Of a stretch of DNA of 64,000 bases, positions 53,545-61,466 are shown piece by piece. The notes below the pieces were generated by a model, which worked only from the letters and a program-made list of their open reading frames with translations, made no database searches and was not told the DNA's origin. Source of the DNA: Acidibrevibacterium fodinaquatile (GTDB lineage: Bacteria > Pseudomonadota > Alphaproteobacteria > Acetobacterales > Acetobacteraceae); NCBI RefSeq assembly GCF_003352165.1, contig NZ_CP029176.1, forward strand, positions 930,001 through 994,000. The letters are read 5' to 3'. A program made the position numbers and the translations under genes. Within the stretch, counting starts at the first letter, position 1. Each line of letters opens with the position of its first letter.

Positions 53545-53648
53545 AGCGCGATCGGTTTACGTCGATCACGCTCAACCCCTATTTTGGCGAGCAAGTTGGC
53601 CGGTTTTGATTGAACAGGATGGTTCAAGCAAACCCTACCTTGCTCTAA
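53541..53648. repeat. 108-bp CTAGAGC-ended palindromic repeat (copy 2)
   Basis: Same order as copy 1 (CTAGAGCGCGATCG..., GGTTTTGATTGAAC hairpin, ...TTGCTCTA), with about seven base changes that break some pairs. Its left end CTAG supplies the fliI stop (TAG 53542-53544), and the right part encodes the last residues (RAR) and TAG stop of the convergent MarR gene. Confidence 0.87.
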
Positions 53649-54132
53649 CGGCGTCGTCCAAGGCTGCCTCTTCGCCGGCGGCATGCCGGCCGAGCTGGCG
53701 GAGCAGGGTTCCGAGCAGCTCCAGCTCGCAGGGCGAAAGCCCGCTCATGGCGCGGGTGATGTCTTGGGCATGACGCGGGAAGACGGCGGCGATGAGATCG
53801 CGCCCGCATCCCGTGAGTTCCACCCGCACATGCCGCCGATCGGCAAGGTCGCGCACCCGCCGCACCAGACCACGGTTTGAGAGCTTATCGACGACGTCGG
53901 TCATATTGCCGGCGCTAGTCAGCACCTTGCGGCCAAGCTCGCCTTGAGTCAGCGGCCCCTGATGCCAAATCACCTCGAGCACGCCGAGCTGGGTCGCGGT
54001 CAGGCCGTGCGCCGCCAAGCCGGGTTCGACACGGGCGAGAATGGCGCGACTGGCGCGAAACAGCTTGACATAGGCGCGCAGTGCCGCCGCCGTCGCGGCA
54101 TCATTCATGGCAGCGGTCTCGGTCTGGTTCAT
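53635..54132 (-). CDS. MarR-family transcriptional regulator
   Basis: 165 residues. Winged helix: TQLGVLEVIWHQGPLTQGEL, LTSAGNMTDVVDKLSNRGL and wing RDLADRRHVRVEL. The gene it controls is not clear; the universal-stress gene on its 5' side ends 9 bp away on the same strand. ATG 54132 or 54108 could start it. The 3' end lies in the repeat. Confidence 0.82.
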   Translation of the reverse strand: MNQTETAAMNDAATAAALRAYVKLFRASRAILARVEPGLAAHGLTATQLGVLEVIWHQGPLTQGELGRKVLTSAGNMTDVVDKLSNRGLVRRVRDLADRRHVRVELTGCGRDLIAAVFPRHAQDITRAMSGLSPCELELLGTLLRQLGRHAAGEEAALDDAVRAR

Positions 54133-54140
54133 GGCGCGGT

Positions 54141-55013
54141 TTAGCGGTTCATCATCACCGGTAGCTCGGCGTGTTCGAGGACGTGGCGGGTGACGCCACC
54201 GAGAATGAGCTGGCGCAGCCGCGAATGCGAGTAAGCCCCCATCACCAGGAGGTCGGCGGCAAAGGCGCGGCAGGCGGCGAGGATGCCAGCGCCGACGTCG
54301 CGCTCGACCGGCTGGAAGGTCGCGAGATCGGCTTTGATGTTATGGAGGGCGAGATACTCGGCGAGATCGGAGGCGCCCGGCCCACGCCGCTGATATTCCT
54401 GCGCCGAGAGGATACGCACGGCGGCGGCGCGTTGCAGCCAGGGCAGCGCCGCTTGCACGGCGGCAGCGCTTTCGGCGGTACCGTTCCAGGCGAGGCAGAT
54501 CCGCTGCCCGATCGCGGTCGGCGCGGTTTGCGGCGCGATCAGCACCGGCCGGCCGCTGTCGAATAAGACCGCATGCAGCGCGTCCGACGACGAGGCATCG
54601 CCATCCGGGCGCGGCGACGGCACCACGGTGAGATCGGCGAGCCGCGCCTGCTGCGCCACCAGATCCTCCTCGCGCCCGGTGATCGCGGCGAAATGGGCCG
54701 TCGCCGTCTCCGCGCCGGCGCGCGCCTCGGCAACCGCAACGCCGTGCGCGCTGACGAAGCGATCGAACATGGCGTGGATCTTGCGCGCCCGTTCGGTCGC
54801 CTCGCGCTCGGTCGCTGTCATCATCTCCTCGATCATCGCCCCCGACAGCCCCTCGCCGGCGAGCGGCGCGACGTCGCGGCTATCGACCCGAACATGCAGC
54901 GCCAGCACATGCGCCCGCCAGAGCTGTGCCACCAGAAGCGCCGTGGCAAGCGCGGCCTCGCCCGCGCCGGAATCGGTGCTGGTCAGGGGCAGCAGGATTT
55001 TACGAATGGCCAT
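54141..55013 (-). CDS. Tandem universal stress protein (UspA family)
   Basis: 290 residues with two Usp folds. N-terminal strand RKILLPLTSTDSGAGEAAL; second-domain strand RICLAWNGTAESAAAVQAAL; C-terminal nucleotide-loop LLVMGAYSHSRLRQLILGGVT. The double-domain form is common in alphaproteobacteria and linked to stress or low-oxygen survival. No promoter motif recognised. Confidence 0.87.
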   Translation of the reverse strand: MAIRKILLPLTSTDSGAGEAALATALLVAQLWRAHVLALHVRVDSRDVAPLAGEGLSGAMIEEMMTATEREATERARKIHAMFDRFVSAHGVAVAEARAGAETATAHFAAITGREEDLVAQQARLADLTVVPSPRPDGDASSSDALHAVLFDSGRPVLIAPQTAPTAIGQRICLAWNGTAESAAAVQAALPWLQRAAAVRILSAQEYQRRGPGASDLAEYLALHNIKADLATFQPVERDVGAGILAACRAFAADLLVMGAYSHSRLRQLILGGVTRHVLEHAELPVMMNR

Positions 55014-55252
55014 CGCCGAAGCCTCCCATACTCACGCATCGCAACCATGATAACAGCAGCCGAGCCGGATGGGAAAAAAGCACGGCGGCGGAGGTTAGAG
55101 GGGCCGGCTGGCTGGACGCCGCCGGCGAGGCTCGCGAACAGCGTCGCCTCTCCGCACGCCGCGGCGGACCCGCACCCATGATCGCCCCCACAAAGCAGAA
55201 CCGCGGAACTCACAGCCGCCTCAAAAATGCGAGGGTTTTGGGAGATGTCCGA
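55014..55252. other. 239-bp gap without a gene
   Basis: Several short open frames occur but none has a ribosome site plus plausible composition. The Usp gene is transcribed leftward from here. No repeat copy or terminator recognised. Confidence 0.5.
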
Positions 55253-56395
55253 CTATACTGCCATCGCTCCGCCATCCCCGAACTCTTCCCGGATCGCCGC
55301 AGAGTGCGCGCCGAGCGCCGGAACCGGACCGAGGGCGCGTGGCCCATCGCTAAAGAGGGCGGGTGGCGCGGCAAGGGCCACATCGCCGTTCGGCGTCGCG
55401 ACGGTGACGCGGCGCAAGGCCGGGTGCGCTTGCAGGCCGGCGCAATCATTGACGAAACCGAAGGCGATATTGGCAGCCCGCAGCCGCACTGACGCCTCCT
55501 CGCGCGAAAGCGTCGCGAACACGGCGGCGATATGCGCGTCTACCCTCGCTCGCTCGCTCACCCGGATGGTGTTGGTCTCGAACCCGGGCTTTTGCGGCAA
55601 ATCCGGCTCCCGCAGGAAATCGCGGCAGAAATTCGCCCATTCGCGCTCGTTCTGGATCGCGATCAGGATCAGCGCCTGATCGCGGGTCGCGAACGCGCCG
55701 TAGGGGCAGATCGAGGGGTGGGCGAGGCCCATGCGCGGCGGGGTTTTGCCGGTGCCCTCATAGAACAGCAGCGGCACGTTCATCCAATCGGCCATGCCAT
55801 CGAACAGGCTGACGGCGATGCCTTTTCCCTGGCCGGTGCGGCCGCGCTCGATCAGCGCCTCGAGCACGGCGGCGTGGGCGGCCATACCGCAAGCGATATC
55901 GCAGGCCGAAACCCCAACCCGGCCCGGTCCCGCGGGATGGCCGGTGATCATCGCAAGGCCCGATTCCGCCTGCACCAGGAGATCATAGGCTTTCATCGAC
56001 GCATAATCGCCGCTTTCGCCGTAGCCGGAGATATCGACGGTGATCAGGCGGGGGTGGCGGCGGCGGAGTTCAGCCGCGCCGAATCCGGCCCGCGCCGCCG
56101 CGCCCGGGGCGAGGTTTTGTATGAACACATCAGCCCGTGCGGCGATGCGATGGAGCAGTGCCGCGTCGTCGGGGTTCTTGAGATCGGCGACCAGGCTCTC
56201 CTTGCCGCGATTGAGCCAGACGAAGTAGCTCGACTGCCCTTTCGCGACCGCGTCATAGCCGCGCGCGAAATCGCCGTCTGGGCGTTCGACCTTGATCACC
56301 CGCGCCCCGGCATCGGCAAGGCGCGAGGCGCAATAGGGTGCGGCGACGGCTTGCTCGAGCGAGAGCACGAGCAGCCCGGCGAGCGGTTTTCCCAT
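55253..56395 (-). CDS. CaiB/BaiF-family CoA-transferase (class III)
   Basis: 380 residues. LVLSLEQAVAAPYCASRLADAGARVIKVERP at the N-terminus (first half: VLSLEQAVAAPYCASRLADA), SYFVWLNRGKESLVADLK and AYDLLVQAESGLAMITG are the family landmarks. Transfers CoA between carboxylic acids. It directly follows an acyl-CoA dehydrogenase gene (10-bp gap), facing a split TPP decarboxylase. ATG 56395 chosen; upstream frame is non-conserved. Confidence 0.85.
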   Translation of the reverse strand: MGKPLAGLLVLSLEQAVAAPYCASRLADAGARVIKVERPDGDFARGYDAVAKGQSSYFVWLNRGKESLVADLKNPDDAALLHRIAARADVFIQNLAPGAAARAGFGAAELRRRHPRLITVDISGYGESGDYASMKAYDLLVQAESGLAMITGHPAGPGRVGVSACDIACGMAAHAAVLEALIERGRTGQGKGIAVSLFDGMADWMNVPLLFYEGTGKTPPRMGLAHPSICPYGAFATRDQALILIAIQNEREWANFCRDFLREPDLPQKPGFETNTIRVSERARVDAHIAAVFATLSREEASVRLRAANIAFGFVNDCAGLQAHPALRRVTVATPNGDVALAAPPALFSDGPRALGPVPALGAHSAAIREEFGDGGAMAV

Positions 56396-56405
56396 CCTCG
56401 CCCCC

Positions 56406-57572
56406 TCAGTAGCTACGCGGCAGGCCGAGCACATGCTCGGCGATGTAGGAGAGGATGAGGTTGGTCGAGATCGGCGCCACCTGATAGAGGCGGGTTTCGC
56501 GGAATTTGCGTTCGATGTCGTATTCCTCGGCGAAACCGAAGCCGCCATGGGTTTGAACGCAGGTCTCGGCGGCGGCCCAAGCGGCGTCGGCGGCCAGCAG
56601 CTTTGCCATGTTCGCCTCCTCGCCACAGGGGAGCCCAGCCTCGAACTTCTCGCAACCGCGATGGACCATCAGTTCCGCCGCGCGCCACTGCGCATAGGCG
56701 CGCGCGATCGGGAACTGCACGCCCTGGTTCTGGCCGATCGGGCGGTCAAACACCCGCCGCTCATTGGCATAGGCGACCGAGCGCGCGGTGAACCATTTGG
56801 CATCACCGATCGATTCGGAGGCGATCAGCAGCCGTTCGGCATTCATGCCGTCAAGAATGTAGCGGAACCCTTTGCCCTCGACGCCGATCAGGCTGTCGGC
56901 GGGGATTTCCATGTTGTCGAAAAACACCTCGCAGGAATTATGGTTCATCATCGTGCGGATCGGGCGGATGGTGAGGCCGCGGCCGAGCACTTCGCGCATA
57001 TCGACGAGAAAGACCGAAAGCCCGTCGGTTTTCTTGCGGCCTTCCTCGCGCTTTTGGGTTCTCGCGAGCAGCAGCATGAGGTCGGAATGCTCGGCGCGGC
57101 TGGTCCAGACTTTTTGGCCGTTGACGATGTAGCGATCGCCTTCCCGTCGCGCCGTGGTGCGGAGTGCTCCGGTATCGGTGCCGCTGGTCGGCTCGGTGAC
57201 ACCAAAAGCCTGAAGCCGCAGGCGCCCGGCGGCGATTTCGGGGAGATAACGGCGCTTCTGCGCTTCCGTGCCGTGGCGCAGCACGGTGCCCATGGTGTAC
57301 ATCTGGGCGTGACAGGCGGCGCCGTTGGCGCCCTCGGCATGGATGGTCTCGAGAATTGCCGAGGCAGCGCCGAGGCCGAGGCCGGCACCGCCATATTCCT
57401 CGGGGATCAGCACCGAGAGATAGCCGGCCTCGGTGAGCGCGGCGACGAATTCGCTCGGATAGGCGCGCGCGGTGTCAAGCTTGCGCCAGTATTCGCCGGG
57501 GAAGCGGGCGCAGAGCTTTTTCACTTCTTCGCGAATTTCGGCATGCGGCAAGGCGGCGTCGCTCAGCGTCAT
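56406..57572 (-). CDS. Acyl-CoA dehydrogenase
   Basis: 388-residue FAD enzyme. AFGVTEPTSGTDTGALRTTA (FAD/substrate), VWTSRAEHSDLMLLLA, VQTHGGFGFAEEYDIERKFRE near the C-terminus. The exact acyl substrate is not readable. GGGAG precedes ATG 57572. It leads the two-gene unit with the CoA-transferase and diverges from the TPP enzyme. Confidence 0.88.
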   Translation of the reverse strand: MTLSDAALPHAEIREEVKKLCARFPGEYWRKLDTARAYPSEFVAALTEAGYLSVLIPEEYGGAGLGLGAASAILETIHAEGANGAACHAQMYTMGTVLRHGTEAQKRRYLPEIAAGRLRLQAFGVTEPTSGTDTGALRTTARREGDRYIVNGQKVWTSRAEHSDLMLLLARTQKREEGRKKTDGLSVFLVDMREVLGRGLTIRPIRTMMNHNSCEVFFDNMEIPADSLIGVEGKGFRYILDGMNAERLLIASESIGDAKWFTARSVAYANERRVFDRPIGQNQGVQFPIARAYAQWRAAELMVHRGCEKFEAGLPCGEEANMAKLLAADAAWAAAETCVQTHGGFGFAEEYDIERKFRETRLYQVAPISTNLILSYIAEHVLGLPRSY

Positions 57573-57623
57573 GATTTCTCCCGGTCTCGATGGCAATCAA
57601 CAAAAAACACAGCATCTATCACA

Positions 57624-57747
57624 AGAAAAACTTCTTTTGACTTCAGAAAAAAAGCAAAAAGACTTTTCTCCGTTGGAGCAATGCCAGCAGCATCGCCCCT
57701 CAAACACAATGACAAAAGTTTTTTGGTTCTTTTTTTCAAAAAAGAAC
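57624..57747. repeat. Composite intergenic repeat (copy 6, three parts)
   Basis: Left arm ACTTCTTTTGACTTCAG then AAAAAAAGC (degenerate), CAAAAAGACTTTTCTCCG, a central imperfect hairpin GCAATGCC/GCATCGC (57678-57696), then GACAAAAGTTTTTTGG and a right arm GTTCTTTTTTT-AAAAAAGAAC (57726-57747). Opposite orientation to copies 1, 3 and 4. It lies between divergent genes, so it is near promoters and not terminators. Confidence 0.82.
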
Positions 57748-57840
57748 ATCTCTTCTTTTTATGCCGCCCATGGCCAAGGCGCAAGCTTGCCGCACGCCGG
57801 CCACGGGGGCAAATTCACGCCAGTGGGGAGACGTCATGTC

Positions 57841-58374
57841 ATGAACACGCCAGACTGGCCCGATCAAGTTTTCGCAGCCCTCAAGCGCGCCGCGGTGCGC
57901 CAGATCGCCTATGTCCCGGATGCCGGGCATGCTCGGCTGATCACCCGCGCGCATGAAGACCCGTCACTCAACACCATCGTTTTGACGACGGAGGAGGAAG
58001 GGATCGCGCTCGCGGCTGGCGCTTGGCTCGGCGGGGTTCGCGCTGTGCTTCTCATGCAATCCTCGGGGGTGGGCAACTGCATCAACATGCTTTCCCTGCC
58101 GACGAATTGTCGGGCGCCGCTGTTGATGCTGGTGACGATGCGCGGCGAATGGGGGGAGTTCAATCCCTGGCAAGTGCCGATGGGGCAGGCGACGGAAGCG
58201 GTGCTGCGTGCCGCCGGCGTCATCACTCATCGCGCCAGCACGGCCGGGGAGGTGGCGCCGATGGTCGCCGCTGCCGCCAATCTCGCTTACGATAGCCGGG
58301 TCAGCGTCGCCGTGTTGTTCTCCCAACGCCTGATCGGGGCCAAGCAATTTGTTGCGACGGAGGCGGCGCCATGA
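57841..58374 (+). CDS. Split TPP-dependent decarboxylase, alpha (N-terminal, PYR) subunit
   Basis: 177 residues, like the alpha subunit of sulfopyruvate/phosphonopyruvate decarboxylases. IAYVPDAGHARLITRA and VLTTEEEGIALAAGAWLGG (residues 48-66; cofactor-activating Glu about 51-53), SGVGNCINMLSLPTN, MLVTMRGEWGEFNPWQ. The two subunits make one active site. GGGGAG lies about 12 nt before ATG 57841. Substrate unknown. Confidence 0.8.
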   Translation: MNTPDWPDQVFAALKRAAVRQIAYVPDAGHARLITRAHEDPSLNTIVLTTEEEGIALAAGAWLGGVRAVLLMQSSGVGNCINMLSLPTNCRAPLLMLVTMRGEWGEFNPWQVPMGQATEAVLRAAGVITHRASTAGEVAPMVAAAANLAYDSRVSVAVLFSQRLIGAKQFVATEAAP

Positions 58375-58949
58375 GCGAAGGTTTGGACCGGCGGGCGGTG
58401 GTGGCCGCCCTCCTCGCCGGGCGGCGCGATCTTCTCGTCGTCACCGGGCTCGGCTCGGCGTCTTATGATGTCGCGGCGTGCGGCGATCGGGTGGAGAATT
58501 TCTATCTCTGGGGGGCGATGGGCGGGGCGGCGATGGTCGGCCTTGGTCTTGCGCTCGCGCAGCCGGAGCGGCGTGTCCTGGTGGTCACTGGCGATGGCGA
58601 GATGCTGATGGGCCTCGGCGCCTTGGCAACGATCGCCGTTGCCGGCGCCCGCAATCTCGCGATCGTCGTGCTCGATAACCGGCGCTACGGCGAAACTGGC
58701 GCGCAATTGAGCCACACCGCGCATGGCGTCAACCTCGCCGCCATCGCCAAAGGCTGCGGCTGGGAAAATACCTCGACCATCGCCGACGAGGCCGGCCTCG
58801 ATCAGCTCGCCCGCGCGATCCACCGGGACGGGCCGCTTTTCGCCGTCGTCCGCATCGCGCCAGGTGAGAAGCCGCGTGTTCTCCCGCCGCGCGACGGCGC
58901 GTTCCTTACGCAACGGTTTCGCGCCGGGCTCGGCCTCGCCGAACCCTGA
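58371..58949 (+). CDS. Split TPP-dependent decarboxylase, beta (C-terminal, PP) subunit
   Basis: 192 residues. TPP/Mg motif: VTGDGEMLMGLGALATIA (73-90) ending AIVVLDNRRYGETG (about 97-110), plus LWGAMGGAAMVGLGLALA. Overlaps the alpha gene by 4 bp (ATGA). Pairs as in sulfopyruvate decarboxylase ComDE. The adjacent acyl-CoA dehydrogenase and CoA-transferase suggest an uncharacterised 2-oxoacid or CoA-ester pathway. Confidence 0.8.
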   Translation: MSEGLDRRAVVAALLAGRRDLLVVTGLGSASYDVAACGDRVENFYLWGAMGGAAMVGLGLALAQPERRVLVVTGDGEMLMGLGALATIAVAGARNLAIVVLDNRRYGETGAQLSHTAHGVNLAAIAKGCGWENTSTIADEAGLDQLARAIHRDGPLFAVVRIAPGEKPRVLPPRDGAFLTQRFRAGLGLAEP

Positions 58950-58955
58950 GATGAG

Positions 58956-58976
58956 GCGCGTTCAGCGCTGACGCGC
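58956..58976. terminator. Candidate bidirectional hairpin
   Basis: GCGCG at 58956 pairs with CGCGC ending 58976 around the perfect palindrome TCAGCGCTGA (58962-58971), with one unpaired T. It lies between the convergent TPP beta gene and sufA. No T-run follows on either strand. Confidence 0.35.
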
Positions 58977-58995
58977 AAGGTCGCCGAACGCTTTA

Positions 58996-59370
58996 TCAGA
59001 CGTGGAAACTCTCGCCGCAGCCGCAGCGGCCCTTTTCGTTCGGGTTGACGAACGTGAACCCGGATTCGAGCGCGCTTTCGCGATAATCCATCGTCGTGCC
59101 GATGAGAAAGAGAGTGGCTTGGCGGTCGATCAGCACGGTGACGCCATCCTGGGTGATGGTCTCGTCGCCGGGGCCAGGCGCGTCCACCCAGCTCATCTGA
59201 TAGGAAAGGCCGGAACACCCCTTGGTGCCAACGGCAACGCGGAGCAGGCGGCCTTCCTCGCCGCTCTCGTAAAGCCGGCGCAGGCGTGCGACCGCGGCCT
59301 CGCTCAGGGTCAGCAGCGGCGGCAGGCCGCGACGTGGCGTGGTGCCGGCGGGGCGGAGCGTCATGGTCAT
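58996..59370 (-). CDS. sufA: A-type Fe-S carrier protein (SufA/ErpA family)
   Basis: 124 residues. The three cluster-binding cysteines are in VGTKGCSGLSYQM and GRCGCGESF. Receives clusters from SufBCD and passes them to targets. GGAGGG precedes ATG 59370 by 8 nt; the frame upstream (to 59454) is non-conserved. Last gene of the suf operon. Confidence 0.9.
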   Translation of the reverse strand: MTMTLRPAGTTPRRGLPPLLTLSEAAVARLRRLYESGEEGRLLRVAVGTKGCSGLSYQMSWVDAPGPGDETITQDGVTVLIDRQATLFLIGTTMDYRESALESGFTFVNPNEKGRCGCGESFHV

Positions 59371-59387
59371 CGTATCATCCCTCCGTA

Positions 59388-59774
59388 TCAAAACATGTTG
59401 AGCGCGAGCCGCGCTTCTTCGCTCATCCGGCTCGGATCCCACGGCGGATCCCAAACGGTCTCCACCGAGACGCCGCGCACGCCGGGCAGGGCGGCCACCG
59501 CGTCTTCGACCTGGGCGGGCAATTCCTGTGCGCTCGGGCAGGCCGGCGCGGTCAGCGTCATCTCGATCTTGACGAGACCATCATCGCCGATCTCGATCGC
59601 GTAGATCAGGCCGAGTTCGTAGATATTCACGGGAATTTCGGGATCATAGACGGTGGCGATGGCGGCGATCACGGCGTCTTCGCTGGGCGGCGGCACGGTT
59701 TCTCCGGCCGGCGTCCAGGCGCCATGCGCGGCACGCTGCGGATCGCTGTTCGGTTGGTCATTCACTGGAAGCAT
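59388..59774 (-). CDS. sufT: SufT-like DUF59/MIP18 Fe-S assembly factor
   Basis: 128 residues; the MIP18-type core IATVYDPEIPVNIYELGLIY and TLTAPACPSAQELPAQV. This family works in Fe-S maturation. It overlaps sufU by 17 bp and lies 17 bp upstream of sufA. About 30 N-terminal residues are variable and Pro-rich. Confidence 0.9.
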   Translation of the reverse strand: MLPVNDQPNSDPQRAAHGAWTPAGETVPPPSEDAVIAAIATVYDPEIPVNIYELGLIYAIEIGDDGLVKIEMTLTAPACPSAQELPAQVEDAVAALPGVRGVSVETVWDPPWDPSRMSEEARLALNMF

Positions 59775-60222
59775 CCTCCGTGCCGGCGAGGGCGGCGAGC
59801 AGCGCGTGCCATGGCAGGGTCGCGCACTTTACGCGCGAGGGAAATTCATGCACCCCCGCGAGCGGTAAAAGCCGTTCGAGGCGTTCGGCAAGCGCCGCGT
59901 CGAGAGGCGGCGCTTGCCCGGTCTTGGCAAGGGTCTGCATGGCGCCGGCAAGCGTGCGTGCCGCCTCGGCATCGAGCCCGGCGATGGTTTCGGCCATGAG
60001 ATCGGCGGAGGCGATGCTGATCGCGCAGCCTTTGGCCTCGAACCCGGCGCGCGCGATCGCGCCGGTCGGCGCGTATTGCAGCCAGAGCGTAATCCGATCG
60101 CCGCAGAGCGGATTGTCGCCGCGCGCGCTCGCATCATAGGCGGCAAGTTTGCCGCTATGGCGCGGCCTGCGGCCGTGATCGAGAATGACGTCTTGATAAA
60201 GATCGCGGAGATCCTCGAACAT
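59758..60222 (-). CDS. sufU: SufU-like scaffold/sulfur-transfer protein
   Basis: 154 residues. Three conserved cysteines are in ARGDNPLCGDRI, AKGCAISIASA and SRVKCATLPW. SufU-type proteins accept persulfide from SufS (Zn-dependent in Firmicutes). ATG 60222 overlaps the sufS TGA by one base. The extra 44-residue upstream frame is a shadow. Confidence 0.9.
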   Translation of the reverse strand: MFEDLRDLYQDVILDHGRRPRHSGKLAAYDASARGDNPLCGDRITLWLQYAPTGAIARAGFEAKGCAISIASADLMAETIAGLDAEAARTLAGAMQTLAKTGQAPPLDAALAERLERLLPLAGVHEFPSRVKCATLPWHALLAALAGTEDASSE

Positions 60223-61466
60223 CAGGCAAAAAACTCCGAGACGCGCAAAAGCCCTTCGGCGAGAGCATCGATTTCCGCCGGCGTCGTGTAAAGCGCGAAG
60301 CTCGCCCGCGCGGTGCTTTCCACTCCCAAACGATGCATCAAGGGCTCGGCGCAATGATGGCCGGCGCGGACGGCGATTCCTTGGCGGTCGAGGAGGGTTG
60401 CGACATCATGCGGATGCGCGCCATCGAGGGTGAAACTCACGACGCCGCCGCGATCTTGTGCTGCGCCAAAAATCCGCAGGCCCGGGATCGCGGCGAGGCG
60501 CGCGAGCGCATGGTCGGTGAGTGCCGCCTCATGCGCCGCGATCGCCGGATAGCCGATCGCCTCGACATAGGCGATGGCGGCGGCGAGGCCGATCGCCTCC
60601 AAAATCGCCGGTGTGCCGGCCTCGAATTTATGCGGCACCTGCGCCCATTCGCTGCGCGCAAAACTGACCGAGGCGATCATGTCGCCGCCGCCAAGAAATG
60701 GCGGCATGCGTTCGAGCAGCTCGCGCCGCGCCCAGAGCGCGCCGATCCCGGTCGGGCCATAGAGCTTGTGGCCGGTGAAGACATAGAAATCGCAATCGAT
60801 CTCCTGCACGTCGACCTTGCGGTGGACGATCGCTTGCGAGCCATCGAGCAGCAGCTTCGCGCCATGCGCATGCGCGAGGCGGGCGAGCCGCGCCGCCGGC
60901 GCATAGGTTCCGAGCACGTTCGACATATGGGTGAGCGCGACGAGGCCGACCTTGCCATCCTCGAGCAAGCGGCTCAGGCTTTCGAGATCAAATTCTCCGG
61001 CCTCGGTGATCGGCGCGATGCGCAGCTCGACGCCATGCGCATCGCGCAGCATCTGCCACGGCACGATGTTGGAATGATGCTCCATCTCCGAAATCACCAC
61101 CGCCTGGCCGGGGCGAAGCACACCGTGGCCATAGCTGTGGGCGACGAGATTGATCGCCTCCGTGCTGTTGCGGGTGAAAACGATTTCGTGGCGATCACGC
61201 GCGTTCAAAAGCCGGGCGACGGCGTCACGCGCCGCCTCATAGGCTTCGGTGGTGCGCTCGCTCATCCAATGGAGACCGCGATGGACATTGGCGTATTGCG
61301 TCTCCATCGCCGCTGTCATCGCCGCGATCACCGCGCGCGGCTTCTGCGCCGATGCCGCGCTATCGAGAAACACCAAATCCCGCCCATGCACTTTCTGCGC
61401 GAGAATGGGAAAATCGGCGCGCACCCGCGCGACATCGAGCGTAACCGGATCGCGTCCGGCGTTCAT
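60222..61466 (-). CDS. sufS: Cysteine desulfurase SufS
   Basis: 414-residue PLP enzyme providing persulfide for Fe-S assembly. PLP lysine in VFTGHKLYGPTGIG, catalytic Cys in RAGHHCAEPLMHRLG, His in SEMEHHSNIVPW. The start ATG 61466 overlaps the sufD stop by 4 bp. Confidence 0.95.
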   Translation of the reverse strand: MNAGRDPVTLDVARVRADFPILAQKVHGRDLVFLDSAASAQKPRAVIAAMTAAMETQYANVHRGLHWMSERTTEAYEAARDAVARLLNARDRHEIVFTRNSTEAINLVAHSYGHGVLRPGQAVVISEMEHHSNIVPWQMLRDAHGVELRIAPITEAGEFDLESLSRLLEDGKVGLVALTHMSNVLGTYAPAARLARLAHAHGAKLLLDGSQAIVHRKVDVQEIDCDFYVFTGHKLYGPTGIGALWARRELLERMPPFLGGGDMIASVSFARSEWAQVPHKFEAGTPAILEAIGLAAAIAYVEAIGYPAIAAHEAALTDHALARLAAIPGLRIFGAAQDRGGVVSFTLDGAHPHDVATLLDRQGIAVRAGHHCAEPLMHRLGVESTARASFALYTTPAEIDALAEGLLRVSEFFA

